Source: Rana temporaria (Eukaryota > Chordata > Amphibia > Anura > Ranidae). From it: 64,000 bases of DNA. The stretch covers positions 247,100,438 through 247,164,437 of the forward strand of contig NC_053493.1 in the NCBI RefSeq assembly GCF_905171775.1, read 5' to 3'. Positions 22,355 to 34,570 of the stretch are shown here, one piece after another. The translations under genes and the position numbers were made by a program. The number at the start of each line of letters is the position of its first letter. Position 1 is the first letter of the stretch. The notes beneath the pieces were generated by a model. The model was not told the DNA's origin. It did not search any database and saw only the letters and a list, made by a program, of their open reading frames with translations.

Positions 22355-22815
22355 TTAAAGGATCACTAAAGGAATATTTTTTTTTAGCTAACTAGCTTCC
22401 TTTACCTTACTGCAGTACTGGTTTCATGTCCTTATTTGTCGTTTTTGCTTTGAAGTAGCTGTAATTCTGCTCTGATCTCCACACTTCCTGCTTGTCTGGC
22501 TCCTTATAACCACAGTACTGGGAGCTTTTTACGATGGTCTAAGCCGTCATTACTGTGTGTCTAAAACTTAACAGAACCAATCGGATTCATTTTAAAAACA
22601 AAACACTGCCCTGGATTTGTTTGTTTTTGTTCTGTGTCTCTCTAGTTCACAGGAACATGAAACCAGTTTAAAACCGAAAGTGAAACTAGAGGCACATTAT
22701 ATGATTGAATTTAATCTATTTTTAATCATTTTTAAAAGGAATCAGTTAACTTTTATGTCTCTATACCCTGTAAACAGTCATTTCAGCAAAAAAAAAAAAT
22801 TCCTTTAGTAGCATT
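22355..22815. mobile_element. T2-like MITE, right end decayed
   Basis: The left end is TTAAAGGATCACTAAAGGAA and the right has TTCCTTTAGTAG without an intact TTAA. Confidence 0.5.
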
Positions 22816-23404
22816 TTGGGATTGTGGTGTTGTGAAATCCTGCTTTAAATAACACATTTTATGTAAAAACAGCCATTTCTAAAGGTTAAGTTTCTCCCTT
22901 GGACTTCTCCAAGATGGCATTAGGGTTCCAGCTATCAATATGGCAGGTGGACATGATTTGTAAGATGTGATTTGACTCTTATAACGACTCTCATATTCCC
23001 AGCAGACTATGCCTCAAGTATATGCAATTTCAAATGTGATGAACCAATATCCCCATGCATGTGTCCACACTCTGGTGGAAACATCAGGCACGAGAGGGAC
23101 TTTCAGTCCCATGCTCTCAAAAGGATCCCCATGCATATTTATATCAAATAATCACTATCTTTGCATGCATGCGCATTCTGATTTCTATATTGTGTGTACG
23201 AGAGGGACTTTTACACACAAACTTCTGAAAGGCTTCCAACAACATGGCAGCCTGAGATCTCACACATCCGTGGTAGTTACTGGTCTCTTCTGCCGCTATA
23301 CTTTCACAATATGGCAGACAGATCCAGCCCCTGAGCAGTAGGGGCAGTACAGGCTGACAACAGCTCATGCACAGAATCTCCCCACCATATTGAGATGCCA
23401 TTTA
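22816..23404. other. No feature recognised
   Basis: A partial internal repeat, CACGAGAGGGACTTT, occurs near 23088 and 23198 (the second as TACGAGAGGGACTTT). Otherwise nothing is seen. Confidence 0.35.
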
Positions 23405-24546
23405 TTAGCCACTTGACAACCGGGCCTATTTTGGCACTTCCTTTGGCACTTCTCTCCTTCATGGAAAAATCAAATTTTTGTTGCTAGAAAATTAATCAGA
23501 ACCCCTAAACATTATATATATTTTTTAGCAGGGAATAAAATGACGGTCATTGCAACTTTTTTTCTCGCACGGTATTTGCGCAATAATTTTTCAAACGCCT
23601 TTTTTTAGGGAAAAAAACTGTTTCATGAATTAAAAAATAACAAAACAGTAAAGTTAGCCCAATTTTTTTGTACAATGTGAAAGATGATGTTACGCCGAGT
23701 AAATAGATACCTAACATGTCACACTTTCAAATTGCGCACACTCATGGAACGGCGCCAAACTTCGGTACTTAAAAATCTCCATAAGCGATGCTTTAAATTT
23801 TTTACAGGTTACTATTTTCGAGTTACAGAGGAGGTCTAGTGCTGGAACTGTTGCACACGCTCTAACGCACGCGACAATACCTCGCATGTGGGGTTTGAAC
23901 AGCGTTTACATATGTGGGCGGGACTTGCATGCGTGTTCGCTTCTGTGCGAGAGCTGCCGGGGACAGGGGCGTTTTAAAAAAAAAATTAATTTTATTTTAA
24001 TTTTACTTAATTTTTTTATTTTTACACTTTTTTTTACATTTTTTTTTTTGATCACTTTTATTCCTATTACAAGGAATGTAAACATCCCTTGTAATAGGAA
24101 TCACTGTGACAGGTCCTCTTTATGGAGAGATGTGCGGTCAATAAGACCCCACATCTTTCATCCAGGCTTACAAGCATGCAATCGGTGAAAAAAAAATACA
24201 CCGATCACATGCCGACAACCGCAATTGCGGCTTTTTTTACCTGCGGGTACGGTCATAGAGATGACTGGTGACCATCTGGTCACCAGTCATCTCTATGCTT
24301 CCCAGAGAGCGCCAGCCGATTCACTTTTCGGGCCACCGATGACACAGGAGAGCCCAAGGAAGTACCGGATGAGAACGATCAAGTGGCGGAACTGCCGCTT
24401 TGATCGTTCTTATTGTGCACAGAATCGGCGGCTGAAGACGGCGATATCTGAATGATGCATGTAGCTGTAGGCATCATTCAGATATCACCGTACAAAGCCG
24501 CACAAAGCCAAGGCCGTTAAAAGACGGTCTCCGGTTGTAAAGTGGT
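23405..24546. mobile_element. Large foldback MITE, CCACTT-ended (copy G1)
   Basis: Left TAGCCACTTGACAACCGGGC pairs with right CCGGTTGTAAAGTGGTTAA. The interior has two further inverted repeats (ATTACAAGGAATGTAAACAT and GATGACTGGTGACCATC types). Related to 30949-31776. A worn relative lies in about 46740-47480. Confidence 0.6.
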
Positions 24547-24701
24547 TAAATGATATGGTCTCCTTACTGTGCATGTGCTAGGGCTGGGAAAAAAAATCGA
24601 TTCAATTTAAAAATCGTGTTGGTAGGTCAAATCGATACATATTTTCAAAAAATCGATTTGTTAGACTTTTTTCCCCAGGACCGGTGCTGTCGCCACGCCG
24701 G
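24547..24701. other. Repeat flank of the inverted-dimer insertion
   Basis: It contains the AAAAAATCGATTCAATTTAA motif, whose partner-like sequence resumes near 25380, suggesting an older element split by the insertion at 24717. Confidence 0.35.
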
Positions 24702-24716
24702 TCTTGAGAAGCTGCG

Positions 24717-25136
24717 TAAATAAGAGGGAGGAGATGATGGATGGACGCACTCCAATAAAGTGTAAAAAATGGTGCCTTTTATTCCAGTAAAACGAAAACT
24801 ACAACAGCAAAAAAACTGCAAACAGTGGGGTAACAGAGCTGACGCGTTTCACATTGATGACCGATGCTTACTCATAGCATCGGTCATCGAGTAAGCATCG
24901 GTCATCGATGTGAAACGCGTCAGCTCTGTTACCCCACTGTTTGCATATTTTTTTTTTTGCTGTTGTAGTTTTCGTTTTACTGGAATAAAAGGCACCATTT
25001 TTTACACTTTATTGGAGTGCGTCCGTCCATCATCTCCTCCCTCTTATTTATGCTTTGTGCATTGCCTGCACCCATCGGGTTTTGAACCATACTCACCGCT
25101 GAAGTGCATTTGTCTGGAGCGGCGGTTTTCTTTCTC
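24717..25136 (+). mobile_element. Inverted-dimer hammerhead element (mini PLE-like), 420 bp
   Basis: 24717-25051 is a near-perfect palindrome centred near 24882. 25052-25136 is an unpaired tail. The flanks carry a 15-bp duplication with one mismatch (TCTTGAGAAGCTGCG at 24702-24716, TCTTGAGGAGCTGCG at 25137-25151). Each arm carries GAAACGCGTCAG. The layout matches 35710-37502. A long duplication plus inverted terminal dimers fits Penelope-like retrotransposition. Confidence 0.65.
24887..24916 (+). ncRNA. Degenerate hammerhead-like core
   Basis: After TCGAGTAA comes GCATC, loop GGTCATC, GATGT (a 5-bp stem with a GU pair), then GAAAC at 24912-24916. The CUGANGA box is altered. The mirrored arm has the same GAAAC at 24846-24850 on the minus strand. 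Confidence 0.35.
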
Positions 25137-25151
25137 TCTTGAGGAGCTGCG

Positions 25152-25489
25152 GTCAGGAGTTTTTAGGCGAGGTGGCAGGTTCCGCCTAGTCTGCGAGGCT
25201 GGATGCCGCGGCCTCGTCTCAAAACTCCTACCCGCAGCTCCCCAGGACCGGCGCGGTGTCAGCGCCAGTCCTGGGGAGCTGCGTTCAGGAGTTTTTAGGT
25301 GAGGCCGCGGGTTCGGCCTAAAAACTCCTGCCCGCAGCTCCTCAGGACTGGCGTGGTGTTCATCAAAAAAAGAAAAACTCCATTTGAATCGTAAATTTAA
25401 TTTTTTCTAAAAAAATGATTGGAAAAAAGTTGAAGTTTGTTTGCTGTGATGAGGTGGCGGTGAGGGTGGGGATGAGTGACTTAACCCCT
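25152..25489. other. GC-rich repeats, no gene
   Basis: CCGCAGCTCCCCAGGACCGG-type words recur in both orientations between 25150 and 25360. Confidence 0.4.
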
Positions 25490-25972
25490 TTAAAGTGTTA
25501 CTAAATCCACAACAGTAAAATCTGTATATGCAGAATAGCATGCTAGTTATACTCACTGTGGAACTTAAGGGGTTAATCCTCTACATTTTGTAAAAAGGCT
25601 GTTTCATCCTGTATGCACAGATCCTCCCCCTCCTGCACTGCCTATCTGGGGAAGGCCAGCTAACACAGCCAGAGTAGCCGAACTGCACATGCTCAGTTGT
25701 GTCTTTTACGCTGGAGGGCACAGAGCTCAGAGCTAGCCAGGTGGTTACATGATATTGACATCACACATGTGGGAGTGTATACAGGCTGCAGTGGAAATCT
25801 CCTCCTACCTGAACATACAGCTCTGGATAAACTCTGCAGGCTATAACGTTACCATGGTATATAGATCAGCCAAAAAGGTATGTAGTGGCATTATTTTAAT
25901 GTAAAAAGATGATTTATAAGCTGGGGGGGGATGAACTATTTTCATATTGCTGGGTTTAGTAACGCTTTATAA
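25490..25972. mobile_element. T2-like MITE (TTAAAGTGTTACTAAA ends)
   Basis: The left TTAAAGTGTTACTAAATCC mirrors the right GGTTTAGTAACGCTTTATAA. The right TTAA has become TTATAA. Confidence 0.55.
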
Positions 25973-26790
25973 CTGCAAGTCACTGACCAGCAGATAAGGA
26001 GTAAATCTTTTCACCTTTCATGTGCATTGCAATCATCAGTAACTGTAGGTTGCTTCAGTTGTCCTGTGAATGCCCACTGCAATTCAGCAATCGCCCACTG
26101 GGCTTGGTAAAGGGTGGAGGGGGTATAGAAACCTTACTACATGACCAAGGGGTAGGGTACTGCAAGGGGAATCTCTGAATTGAATATTGCAGCAAAAGCT
26201 TGTTTTGTCTTTTTATGTTTTAATGGACTATTCATTTTGTATCTTGTTATTTTTGGCCAGAGTTCTGCTTTAACTGTACGAATCCAGTGTCTGTATGTGT
26301 GAGCATGTACATGTCTGTATCCTGTAATTCGATAACGTAGTTGATTAGCAGTGATAAAATATGGGCTCGTTTTAAATCTAGAAACTATTTAAAAAATAAA
26401 TAGGATATATAATATCACAGAAATGCATACTGAGAGCTTTTATACAGGTTCTAAATTCAGTTTCTCCAGGGGTTGGACAAGGTAACAGAAACACCACATG
26501 AAAAAAGGATTTATAGAACATATAGAGAGCTTTTCTACTTTTCAAAATATTTTTAATTCCGTACAGCCACTTTTGTGATTTACACACCTTGCCCAATTCA
26601 GTAGCCAGCAATGTGACACAGCTGTTGGCTCACAGTGCGTAACATTCGAGTTCAGGTAGATAACATTCAAATATATTCCAGGTAGTTCTGCTAGCAGTAT
26701 TTCAAAATACAATGTAGTGATTTTTTTTTCTCTCTCTCTTTTGTCCTCCCCACATTAAAGCTCAGAGCATTTTCTTTCATAAAAAAATAT
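25973..26790. other. No feature recognised
   Basis: Looks like single-copy intron sequence. Confidence 0.4.
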
Positions 26791-26794
26791 CCCA

Positions 26795-27495
26795 CAGCAC
26801 TTACCCAGTAAATGGTCCCACAGCACTTACCCAATGGTCCCCCAGCACCCCCAGTAAATGGTCCCCCAGCACCCCCAGTAAATGGTCCCCCAGCACTTAC
26901 CCAGTAAATGGTCCCCCAGCACTTACCCAATGGTCCCCCAGCACCCCCAGTAAATGGTCCCCCAGCACTTACCCAGTAAATGGTCCCCCAGCACCCCCAG
27001 TAAATGGTCCCCCAGCACTTACCCAGTAAATGGTCCCCCAGCACTTACCCAATGGTCCCCCAGCACCCCCAGTAAATGGTCCCCCAGCACCCCCAGTAAA
27101 TGGTCCCCCAGCACCCGCAGTAAATGGTTCCCCAGCACTTACCCAGTAAATGGTCCCCCAGCACCCCCAGTAAATGGTCCCCCAGCACTTACCCAGTAAA
27201 TGGTCCCCCAGCACCCCCAGTAAATGGTCCCCCAGCACTTACCCAGTAAATGGTCCCCCAGCACTTACCCAGTAAATGGTCCCCCAGCACCCCCAGTAAA
27301 TGGTCCCCCAACACCCCCAGTAAATGGTCCCCCAGCACTTACCCAGTAAATGGTCCCCCAACACCCCCAGTAAATGGTCCCCCAGCACCACCAGTAAATG
27401 GTCCCCCAGCACTTACCCAGTAAATGGTCCGCCAGCACCCCCAGTAAATGGCCCCCCAGCACTTACCCAGTAAATGGTCCCCCAGCACCCCCAGT
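26795..27495. repeat. Minisatellite, 24-26 bp alternating units
   Basis: Two unit types are interspersed, CAGTAAATGGTCCCCCAGCA followed by either CCCC or CTTACC, across about 700 bp. The minus-strand ORFs reading GTIYWGCWG are repeat artefacts. Confidence 0.95.
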
Positions 27496-27619
27496 AAAAA
27501 AAAAACATCTATGTCTGTAATATCTCCTCTATGGTGCGGTACCCCACAGCACCTATTCTCCTCCACAAGATGTCCTTAGGTGTCATTCAAGCCAGAAAAA
27601 AAAAAGAAAACCAAGGACA

Positions 27620-27976
27620 TTGGCCACATTCATACAGGTGTACTATAGTGTATGCCTGTGTGAAGGCCATGTTTGCCTGCATTGGGATGCATGGGTGTTT
27701 CATGTATGCCCATGCAGGTAGTCTGATTCATTTCAGTTGGGATGCAGCCACTGCATAGACATAACCACTGTTCCCAAATTAACAGGTGCGTGGGTGTACT
27801 TTTGGGATAGCGCACCTCCACTGTCAAATTGGGAATAGTAGCTTATGTGTCTGTGTAGCCACTGCGGCCCATTTGGCATGATTGGGAGTACCTTCGTGGG
27901 GATGCAAGAGACACATGTGCATCCCAGTGCAGGCAAACACGGTCCTCACACGGATGTACGCTATAGTATGAGGCCA
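27620..27976. repeat. Foldback repeat
   Basis: GGCCACATTCATACAGGTG at the left pairs loosely with CACACGGATGTACGC and ATGAGGCC at the right. Both arms contain a TTTGCCTGCATTGGGATGC block or its complement. Confidence 0.5.
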
Positions 27977-28439
27977 TACTGTGAGTGCAGGGCATTGTGG
28001 ATCCACCCCCCCGGGGGCAATGCTGTATCCTGGCCTAGGCCAACAAGGCCCAGGCCTAGGGCAGCACTTTGCAGGGGGGCAGCACGGACAGTGTCCCCGC
28101 CTTCTTGCGCTACACTGTTAAGCAAATTAGTTTAGCACCCCCATAAATCGGCCGCACTGCTTCCAGTATGTGGGTGGTTGGCATTCTGCAACTGTGGGGG
28201 GGGGGGCCTTGCTTCTAATTTTTTACCAACCCTGTCCCATTGCAGAGATTTCCCTTCACTTCCTGTCCCATAGCCAAACAGGAAGTGAGAGGAAATCTAT
28301 GCAAATTAAGGGAATCCAATTCCCCCCCCCCCCCCCCCCAGGCCATCAGAACTAGAGTCCCCACTTGAAAATGTCAGGGTGGGTCTTAAACCGCAAGGGG
28401 TGTGGCCTTGATAGGAAGGAAAACATTTTTTTTTTAAAT
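27977..28439. other. Gene-free; hAT-like fragment and poly-C
   Basis: GGCCCAGGCCTAGGGCAGC near 28047 resembles hAT family I ends. An 18-C run lies at about 28322-28339. Confidence 0.4.
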
Positions 28440-28799
28440 AACAAACATGTTATACTTACCTCCACTGTGCAGTTCGTTTTGCACACAGTGGCCCCAATCC
28501 TCGTCTTCTGGGGTCCCTCGGTGGCTGTGGCCTCCCCGCAACAACTATACACAGACATGCGAGTGAGCTTGCATGGTGTGTAGCTGTTGCGGGCGCGCTC
28601 CCGTGATACAGTGGCGGGCATAGCTGCCGCTGTATCAATCGGCCCCGCCCCCCGGCGCGCTGCGTCATTGGATGTAATTGACAGCAGCGATTGGCTGGCA
28701 CTGCTTTCAATCCATCCACTGCAGCCAATCAATGGCCGGGCTTCGACTTTTTTCACCTTAATGCATAGAATTAAATTTTTACCTTTATAACCCCTTTAA
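28440..28799. mobile_element. T2-type MITE, right part
   Basis: It ends TTTATAACCCCTTTAA (TTAA at 28796-28799). The interior is CpG-rich with CCAATC boxes in both orientations. The left terminus is not found. Confidence 0.45.
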
Positions 28800-29108
28800 A
28801 GACTTCTGGGAAAAAGTAAGTCTTAAAAAAAAAGCATTACCGTAATTACACATTGGTGTAATTGAGGGCAAAAGCGGCACCGATGAAGGTAGAATTATAC
28901 CTATTTTTTTGTTGGTGGAATGCAGCAGTGCCCAACTTCTGTGGAGTTCTTAATGCTGTCTGTATCCCTAGAGGGGCGATTGTCAAAAAAAATATAATTT
29001 TTTTTGCCATGAAAGCAAGGGTTCTGCAGTCAATAGAGCCTACAATCTCATATATTTTTCTGGAGAAGGCACACAAATTTGGGAATCAAGTTAGCCTGCA
29101 GCAGAGCC
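28800..29108. other. No feature recognised
   Basis: The 189-codon frame that crosses here runs on into MITE A1 and has no recognisable domain. Confidence 0.35.
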
Positions 29109-29111
29109 TAA

Positions 29112-29575
29112 GGCCCCGTACACACCATAGAATCTATCCGCAGATAAATCCCATCGAATGGGTTTCAGCGGATAGATTCTATGGTGTGTACACTCCGGCG
29201 GATATTTATCCGCGGATAAATCTCCACTGGGATGGATTTTCAGCAGATGAATATTTGCTGACATGCTCAACAAATCCATCTGCTGAAGTCCATCCCAACG
29301 GATGGATCCGCTCGTCTGTACAGACTCACCGGATCCATCCGTCCAAAGGGATTCCCCGCACGCGTCGTAATGATTTGACGCATGCGTGGAATTCCTTATA
29401 TGACAGCGTCGCGCCCGTCGCCGCGTCATAATCGCGGCGACGGCGCGACACGTCATCGCCAGAGGATTTCGGCGCGGATTTCAATGCGATGGTGTGTACA
29501 CGCCATCGCATAGAAATCTGCTGAAATCCTCGAGAGGATTTAGCCGCGGATAAATCCTCTCGTGTGTATGGGGCC
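29112..29575. mobile_element. PIF/Harbinger-like MITE (copy A1)
   Basis: The ends are GGCCCCGTACACACC and GTGTGTATGGGGCC, with the 3-bp duplication TAA at 29109-29111 and 29576-29578. The interior is a set of nested inverted repeats of GCGGATAAATC words. Confidence 0.75.
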
Positions 29576-29578
29576 TAA

Positions 29579-29945
29579 GGTGTAATAGTATAACTATAAA
29601 GAATACAAATATAGTTGAAAGGAAGTCTGCCTACTTTATGAATCAAATTTAAGGGTAAAGTAAAGAAATTCCAGAAATTCCCATCCCCTGCTCAACCCTG
29701 TTTTTCACTGTTCATAAAATAATTAGCCCCTTTAGTAAAACCACTGACTGCAGAACAACCCCAATAACTCAATCTAGGAAAGTAACTATATGGGGTCTGT
29801 TTATAAGACATAGAATGTGACTTTTACAAACATTCCCTGGTGGAGAATCTATCACTTCCAATTAGAAGAAATGCACCTGGTTGGTTCCTCACCTAAGAAT
29901 GTTTGTGAAAGTTACATTCTCTAGTTTACCTTTGGCCTGCTACTA
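29579..29945. other. No feature recognised
   Basis: ACATAGAATGTGACTTTTACA (29807) is mirrored by GTGAAAGTTACATTCT (29905), a small foldback around 29800-29920. Confidence 0.4.
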
Positions 29946-30670
29946 CAGTAAAACCTTGGATTACGAGCATAATTTGTTCCAGAAACATGCTTGTAATCCA
30001 AAGCGCTTGTATATCAAAGCAAATTTCCCCATAAGAAATAATGGAAACTCAAATGATTCGTTCCACAACCATTTATTCATAAGTCCTTCACTTTATAGTC
30101 CATATAAAAAGATTAGAGCAATGTGATGGGTTGTGTAATCATAAAATTTCCATCCACAAATGGAAGCCTCCACAAAGGGATTAGAAGCAAAATCCAGCAG
30201 GAGCTACAGAGTATAAAAGAGCGGAGAGGCGCTTCTTATGCAGCGTACACGCGATCGGAATTTCCGATAGAAAAAGTCGGACTGACTTTTTCCATCGGAT
30301 ATTCCGATCGTGTGTAGCCCCATCAGAGTTTTTTAATCGAAAAAATTCCAGTGAATTCAATCGGAGTTTAGATATAGAGCATGTTCTATTTTTCTCCGAT
30401 GGAATTCCTATGTGATTTGGCCAGGCAAAAGCCTGATCGTGTGTACGGGACATAAGTGTAGCAATATGTTGCTAAATGTTGTACCTTCATTAAATGTAAC
30501 CATATTGCTACACTTAGAGGCTCCTCTCTTCTTTTTTATACTCAGTTGTAACATGACGCTACTCTTATATCAAGACATTGCTTGTATATCAAGTCAAAAT
30601 GTATTTAAAAATGTTGCTTGTCTTGCAAAACGCTCTCAAACCAAGTTACTCTCAAACCAAGGTTTTACTG
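29946..30670. mobile_element. Tigger-like MITE (copy C3) with nested MITE
   Basis: CAGTAAAACCTTGGATTACG at the left and CAAACCAAGGTTTTACTG at the right. TA lies on the left (29944-29945), and the right TA has become CA. Interrupted at 30238-30452. Confidence 0.75.
30238..30452. mobile_element. Harbinger-like MITE (copy A3) inside C3
   Basis: GCGTACACGCGATCGG and its counterpart CCTGATCGTGTGTACG mark the ends, flanked by TTA (30235-30237) and TAA (30453-30455). Comparison with C2 shows that the sequence on either side was once continuous. Confidence 0.7.
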
Positions 30671-30948
30671 CATTTGCAAAGCAAAGATATTTTAGTGAAA
30701 CCAAAAAAATATATTTTATTGGTTTTATTATCTGTGCATTTCTAAAATTCATCTTGTGCCTCTGACTAGCTTCAAAGTGCCCATAGAATACCCAAAGACT
30801 ATTGGATGTGCAAGTATGATTCGACTAACCTAACCTAATTAACTCCAATCTGTTGGGCCCAACTACAGAATATAGAAAACAGAGAGGGAGAACATTGGCA
30901 TTGTGCAGGCAGATGACGTTATTTCTATATATTTAACGGTTTATATAT
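30671..30948. other. No feature recognised
   Basis: Short AT-rich gap without recognisable structure. Confidence 0.35.
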
Positions 30949-31776
30949 TTAACCACTTAAGCCCCGGACCATTTTGTAGCTAAAGGACCAGGCCCCTTTT
31001 TGCGATTCGGCACTGCGTTGCTTTAACTGACAATTGCGCGGTCGTGCGACGTGGCTCCCGTACAAAATTAACGTTCTTTTTTTCCCACAAATAGAGATTT
31101 CTTTTGGTGGTATTCGATTACCTCTGCGGTTTTTATTGTTTGCGCTATAAACAAAAATAAAGCGACAATTTTAAAAAAAAAACAGTATTTTTTACTTTTT
31201 GCTATAATAAAAAATCCCCCAAAAATATAAAAAAAACGTTTTTTTCCTAGTAATGGCGGCGATCAACGATTTTTATCGCGACTGCGACATTATGTCGGAC
31301 ACTTTTGACACTATTTTGGGGCCATTGTTATTTTTACAGCGAACAGTGCTATAAAAATGCACTGTTTACTGTAAAAATCACACTGGCAGTGAAGGGGTTA
31401 ACCTGTAGGGGGCGCTGAAGGGGTTAAGTGTCTCCTAGGGAGTGATTACTACTGTGTGGGGGGCGTGACGTGTGACGTCATTGATTATCGCTCCCTATGA
31501 CAGGGAACAGACGATCAGTGACACTCACACTAGGAAGAACGGGGAAACGTTTTACACTTACCTTTCCCCGTTCTTTAGCTCTGTGACCCAATCACGGGAC
31601 ACCGGCGGGTGTGGTCACGGAGCTCAGGACCAGGTCGCGAGTGCGCCGGTGGAGACGCACGCGCGACCCGCGGCTGGGCTCTTAAAGGTGACCCACCTGT
31701 ACGTGTTTGCGTGCTTGTGCCCAGCCGTGCCATTCTGCCGACGTATATCAGCGTGAAGGGGTCCTTAAGTGGTTAA
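30949..31776. mobile_element. TTAA-flanked foldback MITE (copy G2), piggyBac- or Kolobok-like
   Basis: TTAACCACTTAAGCCCCGG at the left mirrors GTCCTTAAGTGGTTAA at the right, so TTAA bounds both ends. A CRE-like TGACGTCA lies at about 31471. Fragments occur near 8728 and 20538. Confidence 0.65.
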
Positions 31777-34562
31777 CAGATCCATCATGGCAGCACCTGT
31801 TAGCAGCCACCCACTCACCTGCTGCTGCCACGTCCCTCACCTTGTTATGTCACTACCATATCATCACCAGCAATCCCATTAAAGTGAATAAGACAGTCAG
31901 TGAGTCAATAGCGGGACAGAGATAACAGTCGCTCTTTAAATTTATGATTTACATAGAGTTGATTTAAATCAAGCCTTTTTACTAGTGATTTAAATCATGA
32001 TTTAATTCGAGTTTATTTAAATTAAATCCACCCTGACTGTCAGTAATGCTGATTGACAGATCTGGTTGCCTTCTATTCCCTTGGTCTACCTACTGAGCTC
32101 ATAACACAGTATGAGAATTTTCTACTTAAGGTTTTATTTTCATGGTATCTGGAAAGGTTTACACTGGATTCTTTCCATATTATTCATGTTCGATCTTACA
32201 TATTCTATTGTTCCACATAACAATAACAGTTCATGGACATAACTGTGCCTGTAACAAATGTTCAAGTATTTTAAAGCATACTGCTGTCAGCATTTTTACC
32301 CAGCATGTTTCTTCCCCAGGAGTAAGAGGCTATCTCCTATGCATTCCATTCTTAAACAGCATTCTTTTCCATAAAATGGCCAAATTGAAATATAAATATA
32401 TAACATAAAATGAAATAAGTGTTGGCATGTCAGAGGTACCTCGCTTGAGTTCTTATTGTGGTAGAAGTCATCATTTTCTACTTCTTGTTTACATTTTTGG
32501 CAAAGAATCTCATCCATACTTCCTAGCAATCATTCTAAGAAAAACACACCATAAAAATGTATTTATAATGCTATAGACTGTGAAAACCACGGCCTTTCTC
32601 GTTCTGTGATTTCTATGATTTCTATGATGCCAAAACTATGAAATATGATAAATATATACGTTATTTTTCATAATGGGAACAACTGTATGTCTTAACTATC
32701 TTTCTATAGAACTATAATAATCTTTATTGAAGAGATGATTCAGGGATTGAGGATTACAAATCTACCTACCTTTTGCAAATAATTTGTGGTGCTGGTGGTG
32801 GGGTGTTCTCAATTTGTTGTATTTTAAGTTCATCTTAGTAAAAACGTAAAAAAAAATTCAGATACAGCCCCTTATGTAAAGGGGCAAGAACAGCTACCCA
32901 CAACTATCAGTAAGAATTCCTCTTTTCATGGTCTGACTTCAGTAAACTAAAATCTGATTGGATATTATATATTACTCACACCCTCATTTGTCTTTACACT
33001 CCTTATTGAAGTCCAAGAAGGAGAAATGCTAGTCTGTCTTTGACTGCAATGTTCCTTTAACTAATTAGCATTAATCCACAAATGTATGGCCAGGGCCAAA
33101 TGACCAGTATGGTAGTAGGTGTAGTAGTCATGTGTCTATAGGTGTCAGCAGTGAAGGCTGGTGGTATATTTTTTTTTTGGGGGGGGGGGACAAGCAATGC
33201 ACATCCACCCCCTAAGTCAGTTGGGTCACCCACACCACCCCCCATCCCAGTCGGTCGGTCAATCAGTTGGTCAGTTACCAGCCCTGCACTTACCCCATCT
33301 ATGGCGCAGGCAGCGGTTCCCTCCAGGCGACAGGTGGCGGCTTTCCCTGCGTCTCCTCTTAGGCATCACGGCAGCCATGCTTCTCCTCCCTCCTCCTCCT
33401 AGGCCAATAAAATCACTTCTCCTTTCAGCCAGTCGGAAACGGGTCTCATTAACCTGCTTACTGATTGGCGGGGAGGAGAATCAGTGTGACAATAGCGAAT
33501 ATCCATTTGCTATTGTTACACAACTGGGTGGACGAGCCCACCCTTTTTTGAAGCCTATGAGAGCCTTTCATTCTAATCACGTGCTTAAAAAAAAAAAAAC
33601 CCTTTGAAATCGATGCGTCCGGCATTTTGCATTTAGATTTGTTGGCCAGGCACATAGATAGGGTCCCTGCATTGCGGGCCGCCACTAGGTGTCAGAGACA
33701 AAGGTGCAGCTTTTCCTTGTATGGTTATAAATCACTGATTTTTTTTCCAAATCATTAGGAGAAGACCAGTCATCTCATATAAGCTTTTAAACACGGTCTT
33801 ACATTTTTGTTATGGACCGGTTAGGACAATTAAGTATGATCATTTCCATATACAATGTAGAAGAGGTGATCCTAGAAGAGAATTGTAGCTTTGAGCTCAA
33901 AAGCGATGAAAACCCATCCTTGTCTATGAGGTAGATGTATATCGTTAATTTGGCTTTGTTTTATTACCGGAGCATTGAAGGACCAATAAATTGTGCTTGA
34001 TTTATGCTCAGCTGGTAGCAACATGCTAGCAGATTTCTGTAACAATACAGCATTTGTTATGAACCAAAACACTTGTTTTCCTGCCTTTGTTGCCCAGTCT
34101 TTTCAAGTAACAATAAAATCTTAATCATATGAAAACAATGGCTTGTAAGTGGCCAACGTTATTCTACAAAATCTTTTGCCAAATATTTTAAAAGAGTTCA
34201 CAAAATATTTTATTCAAGCTGCAAATACATTTTCTTCCAAAAGCTATAGAAAAAGTACAGCTCTTACGATACATTCAGGAACTCCGACTAGAGGCTTGTG
34301 GCTTTCCTACACACAAGCCACCCTCTCTGCCACGTGTTCCCTGTCCAATCCCAGAATACATTCACAATGCTTTATATTTTTTACACAATTTCTCAGAATA
34401 CAAAGTGTTCTGTGATTGAATAAGAGGGCAAACAGCAGGATGTCTTGTGCATAGGAGAGCTGCAAGTCTCTTTACAAGGGGACGGAAGTATAGTGAGGAC
34501 AGTACTGACTGCACTCAATGAAAGTTGTAATTGTAAATAACAGGCAGCAATCAAGCAGGTGG
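31777..34562. other. Long gene-free stretch, mostly unrecognised
   Basis: 31930-32030 holds AT-rich GATTTAAATCATGATTTAA palindromes typical of an old DNA-transposon end. 33400-33520 contains AATCAGTGTGACAATAGC, shared with 37664, and a GTGGGCTCGTCCACCC-type segment. The rest looks like single-copy intron. No exon was found. Confidence 0.4.
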
Positions 34563-34570
34563 CTTACACC

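Noticed and set aside
26691..27566. Minus-strand ORFs rich in GTIYWGCWG and similar repeats
   Set aside because: Translation of a 24-26 bp minisatellite.
28862..29431. 189-codon ORF
   Set aside because: Its second half is the foldback MITE A1, and no conserved domain is visible.
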